Part shown: piece after piece, positions 9,786 through 18,801 of the stretch
Numbering within the stretch: the first letter of the stretch is position 1
Layout: every line of letters starts with the position of its first letter
Assembly (NCBI GenBank): GCA_963805325.1
Contig: CAWDTS010000018.1
Span: 1-64,000 of the forward strand
DNA from: DASWJZ01 sp963805325
GTDB taxonomy: Bacteria; Pseudomonadota; Alphaproteobacteria; Rhizobiales; Afifellaceae
Length of the DNA: 64,000 nucleotides
Direction: 5' to 3'
Position numbers and translations under genes: made by a program
The notes under the pieces: generated by a model
What the model was told of the DNA's origin: nothing
Databases searched by the model: none
Seen by the model: only the letters and a program-made list of their open reading frames with translations

Positions 9786-10899
9786 ATGTCCGACATCAAG
9801 CCGATCACCATGCCGAAATGGGGCCTCGCCATGGAGGAGGGCATCCTGGCGCGCTGGGCGGTGGAGGAAGGCGCGGAGATCGCCGCCGGCCAGGAGATCA
9901 TGGACATCGAGACGACGAAGATCGCCAACGTCTTCGAGAGCCCGGTCGCCGGCGTGTTGCGCAGGAAGGTCGTGCAGGAAGGCGAGACGGTGCCGGTCGG
10001 CGCGCTTCTCGGCGTCGTCGCCGCGCCCGGCGTCGACGACGCGGCGGTGGAGAAATTCGTCGGCGCGTTCCTGGAGAACTTCAAGCCGGCCGAAGCGGGC
10101 GAGAGCGCGCCGGCGCCGGAGATCGTCGAAGCCGGCGGGCGGCGCATCCGGCGTCTGAAGGCCGGGTCCGGACAGCGGCATTCCGGTCCTGATGATCCAC
10201 GGCTTCGGCGCCGACCACACGACCTGGATGTTCAACCAGGCGGACCTTTCGGCCGACCGGCCCGTGCACGCGATCGACCTGCCGGGCCACGGCGGCTCGT
10301 CCAAGGATGTCGGCGACGGCTCCGTCCTGGCGTTGGCCGAAGCCGTCATCGCCTATATGGACGCGGAGGGCATCTCCTCGACGCATCTCGTCGGCCATTC
10401 GCTCGGCGGTGCGATCGCCATTGTGATCGCCGCGACGGCGCCCGAACGCGTCAGCGCGCTGACGCTCGTCGCGCCCGGCGGGCTCGGCAAGGAGATCGCG
10501 CAGGAATTCATCGAGGGCTTCATCGCCGAAAGCCGCGCGCGAAAGCTGCGGCCGGTGCTCGAAATGCTCGTCGCCAATCCGGAGATGGTGACCGCCGACA
10601 TGGTCGAAGAGGTCTTGAAGTTCAAGCGCCTCGACGGCTCGCTTGCCGCGCTGCGCTCCATCGCCAACGCCGTCTTCAAAGGCAACACGCAGCGCGGCTC
10701 GCTGCGCGAGGCGCTCGCAGCCGTGAAGGCGCCGGTTCAGGTGATCTGGGGCGAAGGCGACCGCATCATTCCTGCGCACCACGCCGATGACCTCCCCGCT
10801 TCCGTGAAAGTCACCAGGGTCGCCGATTCCGGCCACATCCCGCATATGGAGAAGGCGGCCCAGGTGAACGAAGCGATCAAGGGTCACCACCCCGTCTGA
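9786..10899 (+). CDS. acoC: Acetoin dehydrogenase E2: lipoyl domain + alpha/beta hydrolase (one frame break)
   Basis: The N-terminal lipoyl domain (about residues 1-80) carries the lipoylated lysine in DIETTKIANVFE. The C-terminal part is an alpha/beta hydrolase with VLMIHGFGADHTTW and the nucleophile elbow GHSLGGAIA. This lipoyl-plus-hydrolase layout is that of AcoC, not of the classic E2 acyltransferase, which argues for acetoin cleavage. The frame shifts once at about 10172-10176: removing one C after GGGTCCGGA gives SGIPVLMIHGF and a 370-residue protein. ATG 9786 is preferred over an in-frame GTG at 9717 that overlaps the E1 beta stop. No E3 dehydrogenase or AcoR-type activator is in the window. 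Confidence 0.85.
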
Positions 10900-11057
10900 T
10901 GGAAGCTTGGCGGGTCGCCGCCAAGCTCGCTGCCCACTGTGCCGGGACCGCGCAGCTCTCCGATCAACCGAGCGAGCAAGCTCGGGTCGCGCTCGTGCAT
11001 GTGATAGAAATAGCGACCGGGTTTCGACGGTGCTTGAGTGGCTCCCCGCGAACCGAT

Positions 11058-11843
11058 CTAGGCTGCGGCGGATTTCGGACCGTTGACGTTCTCGATCTCT
11101 TCATCCGGATAGACGCCCTTGAGCACGGTCTCGAAGTGCTCCTTGACCGACTCGTTGCATGGGCATGACCGTGCCCGCAGGGCGTCACGGTCCTGTACGA
11201 GTAGCGATCCACGCCGGGTCTGCAAAAGCCCTTCGCGCTTGAATGTCTGGATGACGCAACTCGTATAGCTCCGCCCCACCCCTAGCATCGTCGCGAGCTG
11301 CTCGTGCGTGAGCGGTACGACGTGGTCGCCAGTCCGCTCCATCGTAGCGACGATCCATTTCGCGGTGCGCTGCTCGATCGAATGGATCGCGTTGCAGGCG
11401 ATCGACTGGAACACCTGCGCCAACAGGCAGTCGGCGTATCGCGCGAACAGCAAACGCAGCGAGGTCGACTGCGACTTGGCGCGCTCCAATTCGCTTACCT
11501 TAATCCGTAGGAACGGTCCGGGGTGCTTCACCACGATTCGGCAATATGCCGGCAGGTGCCCAAGACTTACGATACCGCCCACCGCCCCTTCCCGGCCAAT
11601 GAGCACAGTCTCTACGTCGCGGCCATCAATGTTGCCGACGAGAAACGAAGCGAGGCTCGCGTCGCAGGGAAAATGTACGACGTCCACATTGTCGCCGGGG
11701 TTGTAGATCAGCCCCGCTGCCGGCAAATCCACCACCTCCAGATGCGGTGCGATCAGGGCATAATCGTCGTCACGGAGCGAGCGCAGAAGGTTGTTGCGCG
11801 GGCGGTCGTCCGTGCTCGCCTTCGGTGCCGGTTTCTCGCGCAT
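11058..11843 (-). CDS. Crp/Fnr family transcriptional regulator
   Basis: 261 residues. A cyclic-nucleotide-binding-like sensor domain (about 35-140, including PGDNVDVVHFPCDASLAS) is followed by a winged-helix DNA-binding domain (about 165-235: LTHEQLATMLGVGRSYTSCVIQTFKREGLL). The N-terminal FNR cysteine cluster is absent, so it should not be a classic Fe-S oxygen sensor. The tail ends in a short acidic stretch. A GAAGGA ribosome site precedes the ATG. It is divergent from the HWE kinase gene with 220 bases between them. Similar proteins in rhizobia are numerous and mostly uncharacterised. The ligand is unknown. Confidence 0.9.
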   Translation of the reverse strand: MREKPAPKASTDDRPRNNLLRSLRDDDYALIAPHLEVVDLPAAGLIYNPGDNVDVVHFPCDASLASFLVGNIDGRDVETVLIGREGAVGGIVSLGHLPAYCRIVVKHPGPFLRIKVSELERAKSQSTSLRLLFARYADCLLAQVFQSIACNAIHSIEQRTAKWIVATMERTGDHVVPLTHEQLATMLGVGRSYTSCVIQTFKREGLLQTRRGSLLVQDRDALRARSCPCNESVKEHFETVLKGVYPDEEIENVNGPKSAAA

Positions 11844-12063
11844 CCCAAATTCCTTCGCACGGAAAATAATCCGCCACAGAAAACCCTTATGTTCACTAGT
11901 GCACAGACACGCAAGCCCTCTTGTGATCAGTTTTGCTCATTGGGACTAGCGTGCTCCCGAGACATCGCCGCTACTGCCGAAATCAGGATCGCTCTGCCGT
12001 GTATCCGGATCTGCTTCCAACGAGTGGGGCGCGGCGCAGAAAGCTAAGCCGCGAGATAATTCC

Positions 12064-12801
12064 GTGCTGATCAGGCACCCTTCCGAGGGCACAAAACTGG
12101 ACGATCGATCGGAAACACTGCGCGAGCTGGTTGAGCAACCGGCGTTTGGCGCACACACGGTGGAACAGCGGGAACTGTTGATCGCGGAACTAAATCACCG
12201 CATCCGCAACATTTTCAGCCTCGTTCGCGGAATCGTTTCCCAAAGCCGCCAATCGGCGACCACCGTTGATGGATTAGCAAGCGTCCTTGGCGAGCGGATA
12301 GACGCCCTGTCGCGCGCGCACGACCAGCTGACCGGCGACAGGAGCGGGCCTGCTTCGTTCCACGAGCTCGTTGCGGCAGAGGCCGGCGCTTATCTCCAAG
12401 GCAAAGCATCGCGCGTTGCCGTAAGTGGCCCTCGCGCGACACTTTCCTTGCGTGCCTTCACGACTGTGGCACTGGTCATGCACGAGATGATTACCAACTC
12501 GGCGAAGTACGGCGCGCTTAGTAATAGCCGCGGCCAGGTTCTTGTGGAGACGGAATTCGACGCTGACGGCAGCTTGATCATCGATTGGCGCGAGAGCGGC
12601 GGGCCGCGCGTACAACGGCCGACACGTCGCGGCTTCGGCAGCACCGTGATCGAGCGATCAATTCCCCACGACCTCGGAGGCGAGACGACGCTCGAATTCG
12701 TGCCGGAAGGGCTGCACGCGCGCTTCAAAATCCCATCCCCTTTCGTCACGCGGCATGAGAACTCCCGCGGAAGCCCCCATCGCGGAGGCAGAGCCCGATG
12801 A
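12064..12801 (+). CDS. HWE-family histidine kinase, no sensor domain
   Basis: 245 residues from a GTG start. The phospho-acceptor segment AELNHRIRNIFSLVRG holds the conserved His. The ATPase part has VMHEMITNSAKYGALS and the W-x-E signature DWRESGGP that names the HWE family. There is no PAS, GAF or membrane segment ahead of the catalytic core, so a partner must supply the signal, or the N-terminus is lost. The last 16 residues (HENSRGSPHRGGRAR) look like out-of-frame sequence and overlap the receiver gene by 47 bases. See the receiver entry for the possibility that both were one hybrid protein. Confidence 0.85.
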   Translation: MLIRHPSEGTKLDDRSETLRELVEQPAFGAHTVEQRELLIAELNHRIRNIFSLVRGIVSQSRQSATTVDGLASVLGERIDALSRAHDQLTGDRSGPASFHELVAAEAGAYLQGKASRVAVSGPRATLSLRAFTTVALVMHEMITNSAKYGALSNSRGQVLVETEFDADGSLIIDWRESGGPRVQRPTRRGFGSTVIERSIPHDLGGETTLEFVPEGLHARFKIPSPFVTRHENSRGSPHRGGRAR

Positions 12802-13171
12802 CGTGGTCGGCCAAGATATCCCGGCGGACGTTCTCCTGGTTGAGGACAACATGATCATCGCGCTCGACGCGGAGGAGACGATTCGGGAACTCGGCGTGGA
12901 AAGCGTTCGGACCGCGACCGGCGTAGATAGGGCTCTCGCTGCAATCTCCGAGCGGACTCCCGACTTCGCGCTGCTCGACGTCAACCTCGGCGCCGAGACG
13001 AGTTTCAAGATCGCAGAACGGCTTCAGGCGGTCGGCGTCCCCTTTGCATTTGTCACCGGCTACAGCGAGCAGGTCGCTTTTCCCGACGCATTTCGCAATA
13101 CACCGCAGCTGCGCAAGCCCTATTCGAACAAATCGCTCCGCCTCTTCTTGGGGCGGCATGCTTCCGGGTGA
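12755..13171 (+). CDS. Response regulator receiver protein (possibly fused to upstream HWE kinase)
   Basis: 138 residues. It is a receiver domain with the acidic pocket in LLVEDNMIIA, the phospho-Asp in FALLDVNLGAE, Thr in FVTGYSEQ and Lys in LRKPYSNKSL. There is no output domain. It begins with a Pro/Ala/Glu-rich linker (MRTPAEAPIAEAEPDD), typical of the joint between kinase and receiver in hybrid HWE kinases. One fewer base in the overlap would join both into a 368-residue hybrid. So it is either a coupled two-gene pair or a hybrid split by an indel; the second is favoured given the other frame breaks in the window. Confidence 0.85.
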   Translation: MRTPAEAPIAEAEPDDVVGQDIPADVLLVEDNMIIALDAEETIRELGVESVRTATGVDRALAAISERTPDFALLDVNLGAETSFKIAERLQAVGVPFAFVTGYSEQVAFPDAFRNTPQLRKPYSNKSLRLFLGRHASG

Positions 13172-13172
13172 C

Positions 13173-14153
13173 CTAGCCCAGCGTGTAGTCGCGCGTCGCT
13201 TCCGGGTCGTTCGTCTCAAATGGAAGTGCAGCGAGCTCGACCCACAGGGCATCCGGCGTCGGCCATGCCGCCCATTCGAGCGTCTCGCTCACGCGTTCCG
13301 GCTTCGTCACCCCGCAGATCGTGGCGGTGACGCGCGGGTCGCGCATGGAGAATTGCAGCGCGGCGGCGCCGAGCGGGACCTTGTGCTTCGCGCAGACGGC
13401 CTCGATGCGGCGAATCGGATCGAGCATGTCGGCGGACGCCGCCTGATAGGCGTAGCGCGGATAGGCGACAGAGCCCTTGGCGAGGACACCGCTCGCGTAA
13501 GGCGCCGCGTTGAGCACGGCGATCCCCTTGCCGACGGCGAAGTCGATCATCGCCTCCGCGTTGCGGTTCGCAAGCGTGAAGCGGTTGTGCGTGATCAGCG
13601 CGTCGAAATCCCAGTCGGCGAGGATCGGCATCATGACGTCGACGCGACCGGCGGCCAGTCCGACCGCATCCGTCAGTCCTTCCTCCTTCATCTTGAAGAG
13701 CTCGGCGAGAGCGCCCTTCGGCCCGGTGACATCACTCATATCCGGCACGTATTCCGGATCATGCAGATGCAGGATGTGGACATGGTCGACCCCGAGAGCC
13801 TCCAGGCTCTCCTCCAGCGACCGCCGCGCGCGCGAAGCATCGAACTTATTCGTCGTCGTGTCGCGGTCGAGCTTGGTGGAGATGACGACGCCATCGGGCA
13901 GCCCGCCGCGCTCGCGGACCACCAGCCCGATGCGTTCCTCGCTTCGCCCAAAGCCGTAGTTCCGCGATACGTCGAGAAATTTCGCCGGCCCGTCGAAGAT
14001 CGCTCGGACCGTCGCCTTCGCCCGCTCCTCGTCAACTCCGTAGCCATAGGTGTCCGGCATGTCGCCGAGACCCGACGTCCCGAAGCAGATATTCGGCACC
14101 ATGACGCCGCTTCGGCCGAGAGGCATTTTCTTGGTGCGTTCCGCTGTCGGCAT
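13173..14153 (-). CDS. Aldo/keto reductase (aldose/L-fucose dehydrogenase type)
   Basis: 326 residues. NAD(P)-dependent TIM-barrel oxidoreductase. The catalytic tetrad is visible as D61 and Y66 in FLDVSRNYGFGRSE, K94 in ISTKLDR and a histidine in HILHLHDPEY. The tyrosine sits in the RNYG variant found in the D-threo-aldose/L-fucose dehydrogenase subgroup. It is convergent with the receiver gene (stops 1 base apart) and divergent from ggt. The substrate is probably a sugar or aldehyde, but nothing nearby fixes it. Confidence 0.88.
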   Translation of the reverse strand: MPTAERTKKMPLGRSGVMVPNICFGTSGLGDMPDTYGYGVDEERAKATVRAIFDGPAKFLDVSRNYGFGRSEERIGLVVRERGGLPDGVVISTKLDRDTTTNKFDASRARRSLEESLEALGVDHVHILHLHDPEYVPDMSDVTGPKGALAELFKMKEEGLTDAVGLAAGRVDVMMPILADWDFDALITHNRFTLANRNAEAMIDFAVGKGIAVLNAAPYASGVLAKGSVAYPRYAYQAASADMLDPIRRIEAVCAKHKVPLGAAALQFSMRDPRVTATICGVTKPERVSETLEWAAWPTPDALWVELAALPFETNDPEATRDYTLG

Positions 14154-14269
14154 TGGAATTCCCTCCCGGCTGGTCCTATTCGGCGCGGGAGAATGGCCAT
14201 GCCGCGGCGCTTTCGCAACGGGCTGCAGCGAATATGATGCCGGCGATCAGCCGTCAGGGAGATTTGAGG

Positions 14270-16003
14270 ATGCGACGCTTGTCTTGGACGATCGTTTCGG
14301 GCGCGCTCGCGCTTGCCTTCTCCGTCGGTCCCGCCGCCGCGGCGGAAAGCGCGCCGATCTACTCCGACATGGACCGGCTGCATCCGGTCTATGCCGCGCA
14401 CGGCATGGTCGCGAGCCAGGAAGCGCTCGCCACGAATATCGGCGTCGACATCCTGAAGAAGGGCGGAAACGCGGTCGACGCGGCCGTCGCGGTTGGCTTC
14501 GCCCTAGCCGTCACGCTGCCTGAGGCCGGCAATCTCGGCGGTGGCGGCTTCATGCTCGTGCACCTCGCGAAAAGCGGCGAGACGGTCGCCATCGACTACC
14601 GCGAGAAGGCGCCACTCAAGGCGAGCCGCGACATGTTCCTCGACGCGGCCGGTAATGCCGATCCGAATCTCTCGCGCTGGAGCGGGCTTTCGACCGGCGT
14701 GCCGGGAACCGTCGCCGGATTGTCGCTCGCCCTTCAGCGCTACGGCACGATGCGCCTCGCGGACGTGATGGCGCCGGCGATCAGGCTCGCCGAAGACGGC
14801 GTCGTGGTGACCCCCGGCCTCGCCGAGGCGCTGGTCGGAAGCCACGACACGTTCGCCAAGTATCAAAGCAGCGCCGGCGTTTTCCTGAAACCCGACGGCA
14901 GCGACTTCCAGCCGGGCGACCGGCTCGTGCAGAGCGATCTGGCGAATTCCCTGAAGGCGATCGCCAAGGACGGGCCGGACGCCTTCTATCGCGGCGAGAT
15001 CGGAACGCTGATCGCGGCGGAGATGGCCCGCTCCGGCGGGCTGATCACGACCGAGGACCTGGCGAAATACGAGGCGGTCGTGCGCGAGCCCGTGCGCGGA
15101 ACCTACCGCGGCTATGACATCCTCTCGATGCCGCCGCCCTCCTCCGGCGGCACGCACGTCGTCGAGATCCTGAACATCCTCGAAGGCTATCCGATCGGCG
15201 CGCTCGGCTTCGGCAGCGCGGCGACGATGCATCTGATGGCCGAGGCCATGCAGCGCGCCTACGCCGACCGCAGCGAATATCTCGGCGACAGCGATTTCGT
15301 CGACGTGCCGGTGAAGGGACTGACCAGCAAGGCCTATGCGGAGACGCTACGCGCCACCATCGACGAGGCGCACGCGACGCCCTCGGCGTCGATCAAGTCG
15401 GGCAAGCCGCTGCCCTACGAGAGCGATCAGACCACCCACTTCTCCGTCGTCGACGCAGAGGGCAACGCCGTGTCCAACACCTACACGCTGAATTTCGGCT
15501 TCGGCTCGGGCCTTGTCGCGGAAGGAACCGGCATCCTCCTGAACAACGAGATGGACGATTTCTCCGCCAAGCCCGGCGTTCCGAACGCCTATGGCCTGAT
15601 CGGCGGCGACGCCAATGCCGTCGAGCCCGGAAAGCGTCCGCTCTCCTCGATGAGCCCGACCATCGTCCTGAAGGACGGCAAGACCTTCCTGGTGACCGGC
15701 AGTCCCGGCGGCAGCCGCATCATCACCACCGTCCTGCAAGTGATCATGAACGTGATCGACCACGGCATGAACGTCGCCGAGGCGAGCGCGGCGCCCCGCA
15801 TGCACGACCAGTGGCTGCCGGACGAGATCAGGGTCGAGGAGGGCTTCAGCCCCGACACGCTGAAGCTGCTGGAGGACATGGGCCACAAGATTGCGGTCAA
15901 GGCCACGATGGGCTCCACGCAATCGATCATGCGGCGCAACGATGGCGCGCTTTTCGGCGCATCCGACCCGCGCCGCCCGACCGCCCTGACGGCGGGATAT
16001 TGA
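14270..16003 (+). CDS. ggt: Gamma-glutamyltransferase
   Basis: Periplasmic Ntn-hydrolase that transfers or hydrolyses gamma-glutamyl groups from glutathione and related compounds. 577 residues from ATG 14270, which has a GGGAGA ribosome site and gives a clean signal peptide (LSWTIVSGALALAFSVGPAAAA). It shows GGNAVDAAVA, GNLGGGGFML and the autocleavage site DQTTHFSVVD with the nucleophile at Thr388; the precursor is cut there into large and small chains. GSPGGSRIITTV near the C-terminus is also diagnostic. A weak hairpin (CGCGGCC/GGCCGCG) follows the stop. The ABC transporter downstream is on the same strand but 160 bases away, so co-transcription is uncertain. Confidence 0.96.
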   Translation: MRRLSWTIVSGALALAFSVGPAAAAESAPIYSDMDRLHPVYAAHGMVASQEALATNIGVDILKKGGNAVDAAVAVGFALAVTLPEAGNLGGGGFMLVHLAKSGETVAIDYREKAPLKASRDMFLDAAGNADPNLSRWSGLSTGVPGTVAGLSLALQRYGTMRLADVMAPAIRLAEDGVVVTPGLAEALVGSHDTFAKYQSSAGVFLKPDGSDFQPGDRLVQSDLANSLKAIAKDGPDAFYRGEIGTLIAAEMARSGGLITTEDLAKYEAVVREPVRGTYRGYDILSMPPPSSGGTHVVEILNILEGYPIGALGFGSAATMHLMAEAMQRAYADRSEYLGDSDFVDVPVKGLTSKAYAETLRATIDEAHATPSASIKSGKPLPYESDQTTHFSVVDAEGNAVSNTYTLNFGFGSGLVAEGTGILLNNEMDDFSAKPGVPNAYGLIGGDANAVEPGKRPLSSMSPTIVLKDGKTFLVTGSPGGSRIITTVLQVIMNVIDHGMNVAEASAAPRMHDQWLPDEIRVEEGFSPDTLKLLEDMGHKIAVKATMGSTQSIMRRNDGALFGASDPRRPTALTAGY

Positions 16004-16165
16004 CGCGTTTCGCCGCGGCCGCCAGCCGGCCGATTGGCCGCGTTTGCAAAAAAAACGTGCGTACCGGCCGGCCTTTGACGCTGGTATTCCGGCGCAAAAT
16101 CGTGAATCGTGCCGGCGCTATGACAAGCCCGTTCGTAAGGGCGAGGCACTTGGGAAGGAAACGCT

Positions 16166-17191
16166 ATGGCAAATCCGTTTGAAATGACGCCGCAATCGCG
16201 GCGCGAGTTCTTCAAGACTTCGGCCGCAGCCGCCGCGCTGATCGGCGGACTGGGCGTCAGCCCGGCGCTGGCGCAGGCCGCGATGGCCGTCGGCGCCTCG
16301 GAGAAGCCTCTGAAGGCGGCCTTCTCCAACGCCGGTCTGCAGGCGACCTGGTGCGCCCAAGGCAAGCAGGCGGCGGAATATTGGGGCAAGCTCTTCAACG
16401 TCGAGGTCACCTGGTTCGACGGACAGCTCGACGCGGTGAAGCAGCGCGCCGCGATCGACAACATGGCCTCGCAGGACTGGGACTTCGTGGCGATCCAGGC
16501 CTTCGGCATCGGCACGCTGACGCAGCCGGTGCAGGCGATGATCGACAAGGGCGTTCCGGTCATGGACATGGACACGCTGATCGCGCCGCTCGATCAGATC
16601 AACGTCCATTCATTACTCGCCCCCGACAACGAGTTCATGGGCTCGGCCGTGACGCAGGCGCTCGTCACCGCGATCGGCGGCAAGGGCAAGATGGTCATGA
16701 CGCAAGGTGCGCTCGGTCATACCGGCGCGCAGGGCCGCGCCCGCGGCTTCGAGTCGGTGGTGAAGAACTTCCCCGACATCGAGGTGCTCGACACGCAGCC
16801 CGCCGACTGGGACGTCTCCAAGGTGTCGCGCATCTGGGAGACGCTTCTGACCAAGTACCCGCAGATCGACGCGGCGTTCTTCCACAATGACGACATGGCC
16901 CTTGCGGCCTACGAAGTCATGAAGCGCCAGAACCGCACCGAGATCAAAATCGGTGGTGTCGACGCCATGCCGCCGGCCATCAGCGCTGTCGCTGACGGGC
17001 GGATGCTGGCGACGGTCCGCAACCCGTCCTGCCGCATTCACGGCTACTCGGTTGTCGCCGGTGTGGCGGCGGTCGTCGGCGGCGAAAAGACCGGCGAAGG
17101 CATTCCGAAGAACATCGTGACCGACGGCCCGGTCGTCACCCAGGCCAACGCAGCCGGCATGCAGTGGATGGAAGATCACTTCCTGATCTGA
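16166..17191 (+). CDS. Sugar-type ABC transporter substrate-binding protein, Tat signal
   Basis: 341 residues, a class-I periplasmic binding protein of the ribose/xylose group (Peripla_BP_4 fold). The N-terminus carries SRREFFK, a close match to the twin-arginine consensus, followed by a hydrophobic stretch and AQA cleavage site, so export is probably in folded form by Tat. GGGAAGGA precedes the ATG. It heads a three-gene set with an RbsA-type ATPase and an RbsC-type permease. Sugar ligands cannot be named from sequence; the binding-pocket residues do not point me to a known one. Confidence 0.9.
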   Translation: MANPFEMTPQSRREFFKTSAAAAALIGGLGVSPALAQAAMAVGASEKPLKAAFSNAGLQATWCAQGKQAAEYWGKLFNVEVTWFDGQLDAVKQRAAIDNMASQDWDFVAIQAFGIGTLTQPVQAMIDKGVPVMDMDTLIAPLDQINVHSLLAPDNEFMGSAVTQALVTAIGGKGKMVMTQGALGHTGAQGRARGFESVVKNFPDIEVLDTQPADWDVSKVSRIWETLLTKYPQIDAAFFHNDDMALAAYEVMKRQNRTEIKIGGVDAMPPAISAVADGRMLATVRNPSCRIHGYSVVAGVAAVVGGEKTGEGIPKNIVTDGPVVTQANAAGMQWMEDHFLI

Positions 17192-17268
17192 CGCCTACCG
17201 GGCGTCGCCGGCGTTGAGGCCGGCGACGCCCAAACCAGCGCATTCGTCCTCCCGATGAGCAAATCGAC

Positions 17269-18792
17269 ATGAGCGCGACCGATACCGCCGCAGGCCCGGC
17301 CGCGGACGGCCCTCCGCTGCTGGAGCTTTCCGGAATCTCCAAGTCGTTTGGCGGCGTGCAGGCGCTACGCGGCGTCGATTTCACGCTGCGCGCCGGAGAG
17401 ATCCACGGCCTCGTCGGCGAGAACGGCGCCGGCAAGTCGACGCTGATGAAGATCATCGCCGGCGTCCACCCCGACTTTACCGGCACGATGCGGATCGGCG
17501 GAAAGGACGTGCGCTTCCGCTCCGCGCGCGACGCACTGGACGCCGGGGTCGGGATGGTGCATCAGGAACTCTCGATCGTGCCCGATCTCTCGGTCGCGGA
17601 GAACGTGTTTCTCGGCGTGCAGCCGACTTCCGGCGGGATCATCGCCTGGAAGCGCATGGTGCGCGAGGCGCGCGAGCATCTTGCCGGTCTTGGCATCGAC
17701 GTCGACCCGCGCGAGCGCATGGGCTCGCTGTCGATCGGACTGCAGCAGCTGATCGAGATCGCCCGCGTCATCTTCTCGGGCGCGCGCATCATCATTCTCG
17801 ACGAACCCACCTCCGCGCTTTCGCCGCCGGAAGTGGAGCGGCTCTTCGAAGTGCTGCGCCGCCTGAAGGCCGACGGCAGCAGCTTCATCTTCATCTCGCA
17901 CTTCCTCGACGACATCCTGAAGATCTCCGACGAGATCACGATCTTCAGGAACGGCCGCAAGATCGTCAGCAATCCGACCGAGGGCATCGACAAGCTCTGG
18001 GTCATCGAGCGCATGATCGGCGTCGGCCATGAAGAGCTGGGCGAGACCTATACGGGCGAGTTCACGCTGCGCCCCAAGGCGGACGCGCGCGTGGTGCTGA
18101 AGGCGACTGGAATTTCTCACGAGCGCAGCCTCAAGAATGTGTCGCTCGACGTGCGCGCGGGCGAGATTCTGGGCATCTATGGCTTCATGGGCTGCGGCAT
18201 CCTGGAGCTGACGCGCGTGCTCTTCGGCAAGATCAAGCCCGAAGGCGTTCTGGCCCTCGACGGAGATACGCTGCGCCTCCCGAACACTGCGACGGCGCGG
18301 CGCGCCGGCCTCGCCTTCGTGCCGGAGAGCCGCCGCGCCATGCTCTTCCACCACGAGCCTATCTTCAAGAACGCCACGATCGCGATTCTTGAGCGCATCT
18401 CGCGCCTTTGGCTGAAGCCGCACAACGAGCGCGCCATCACGCAGAAGCACGTGGAAAGCCTGAACATCAAGACCGCCGGAGTCGATGCGCTGCTCGGCCA
18501 GCTTTCCGGCGGCAACCAGCAGAAGGTGGCGCTGGCCAAGTGGCTGACGCATGCGCCGAAGGTGCTGATCCTCTCCGAGCCGACCCGCGGCATGGACGTC
18601 GGCGCCAAGGAGGACGTCGTCAAGATCGTGCGCGGGCTGCGCGACGCCGGCATGGCGATCATCGTTGCCTCGACCGAGCCGGAGACCATTTTGTCGCTTG
18701 CCGACCGCATCCTCGTGATGAAGAAAGGCGAAATCGTCAGAGAATTCGCCGAGGGGACGGTCAGCAAGGATCGACTGCTTGAGGCGGCCTGA
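17269..18792 (+). CDS. Sugar ABC transporter ATP-binding protein, RbsA type
   Basis: 507 residues with two nucleotide-binding domains. The first (about 15-250) is complete: Walker A GENGAGKST, signature LSIGLQQ and Walker B IIILDEPTSA. The second (about 265-505) has GFMGCGILEL where Walker A should be, LSGGNQQK as signature, and ILSEPTRG with Ser in place of the Walker B Asp. A weak second site is usual in this family, but the Asp-to-Ser change goes further. It lies between the binding protein (77 bases upstream) and the permease (9 bases downstream), clearly one operon. Confidence 0.94.
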   Translation: MSATDTAAGPAADGPPLLELSGISKSFGGVQALRGVDFTLRAGEIHGLVGENGAGKSTLMKIIAGVHPDFTGTMRIGGKDVRFRSARDALDAGVGMVHQELSIVPDLSVAENVFLGVQPTSGGIIAWKRMVREAREHLAGLGIDVDPRERMGSLSIGLQQLIEIARVIFSGARIIILDEPTSALSPPEVERLFEVLRRLKADGSSFIFISHFLDDILKISDEITIFRNGRKIVSNPTEGIDKLWVIERMIGVGHEELGETYTGEFTLRPKADARVVLKATGISHERSLKNVSLDVRAGEILGIYGFMGCGILELTRVLFGKIKPEGVLALDGDTLRLPNTATARRAGLAFVPESRRAMLFHHEPIFKNATIAILERISRLWLKPHNERAITQKHVESLNIKTAGVDALLGQLSGGNQQKVALAKWLTHAPKVLILSEPTRGMDVGAKEDVVKIVRGLRDAGMAIIVASTEPETILSLADRILVMKKGEIVREFAEGTVSKDRLLEAA

Positions 18793-18801
18793 GGGGAAGA
18801 G

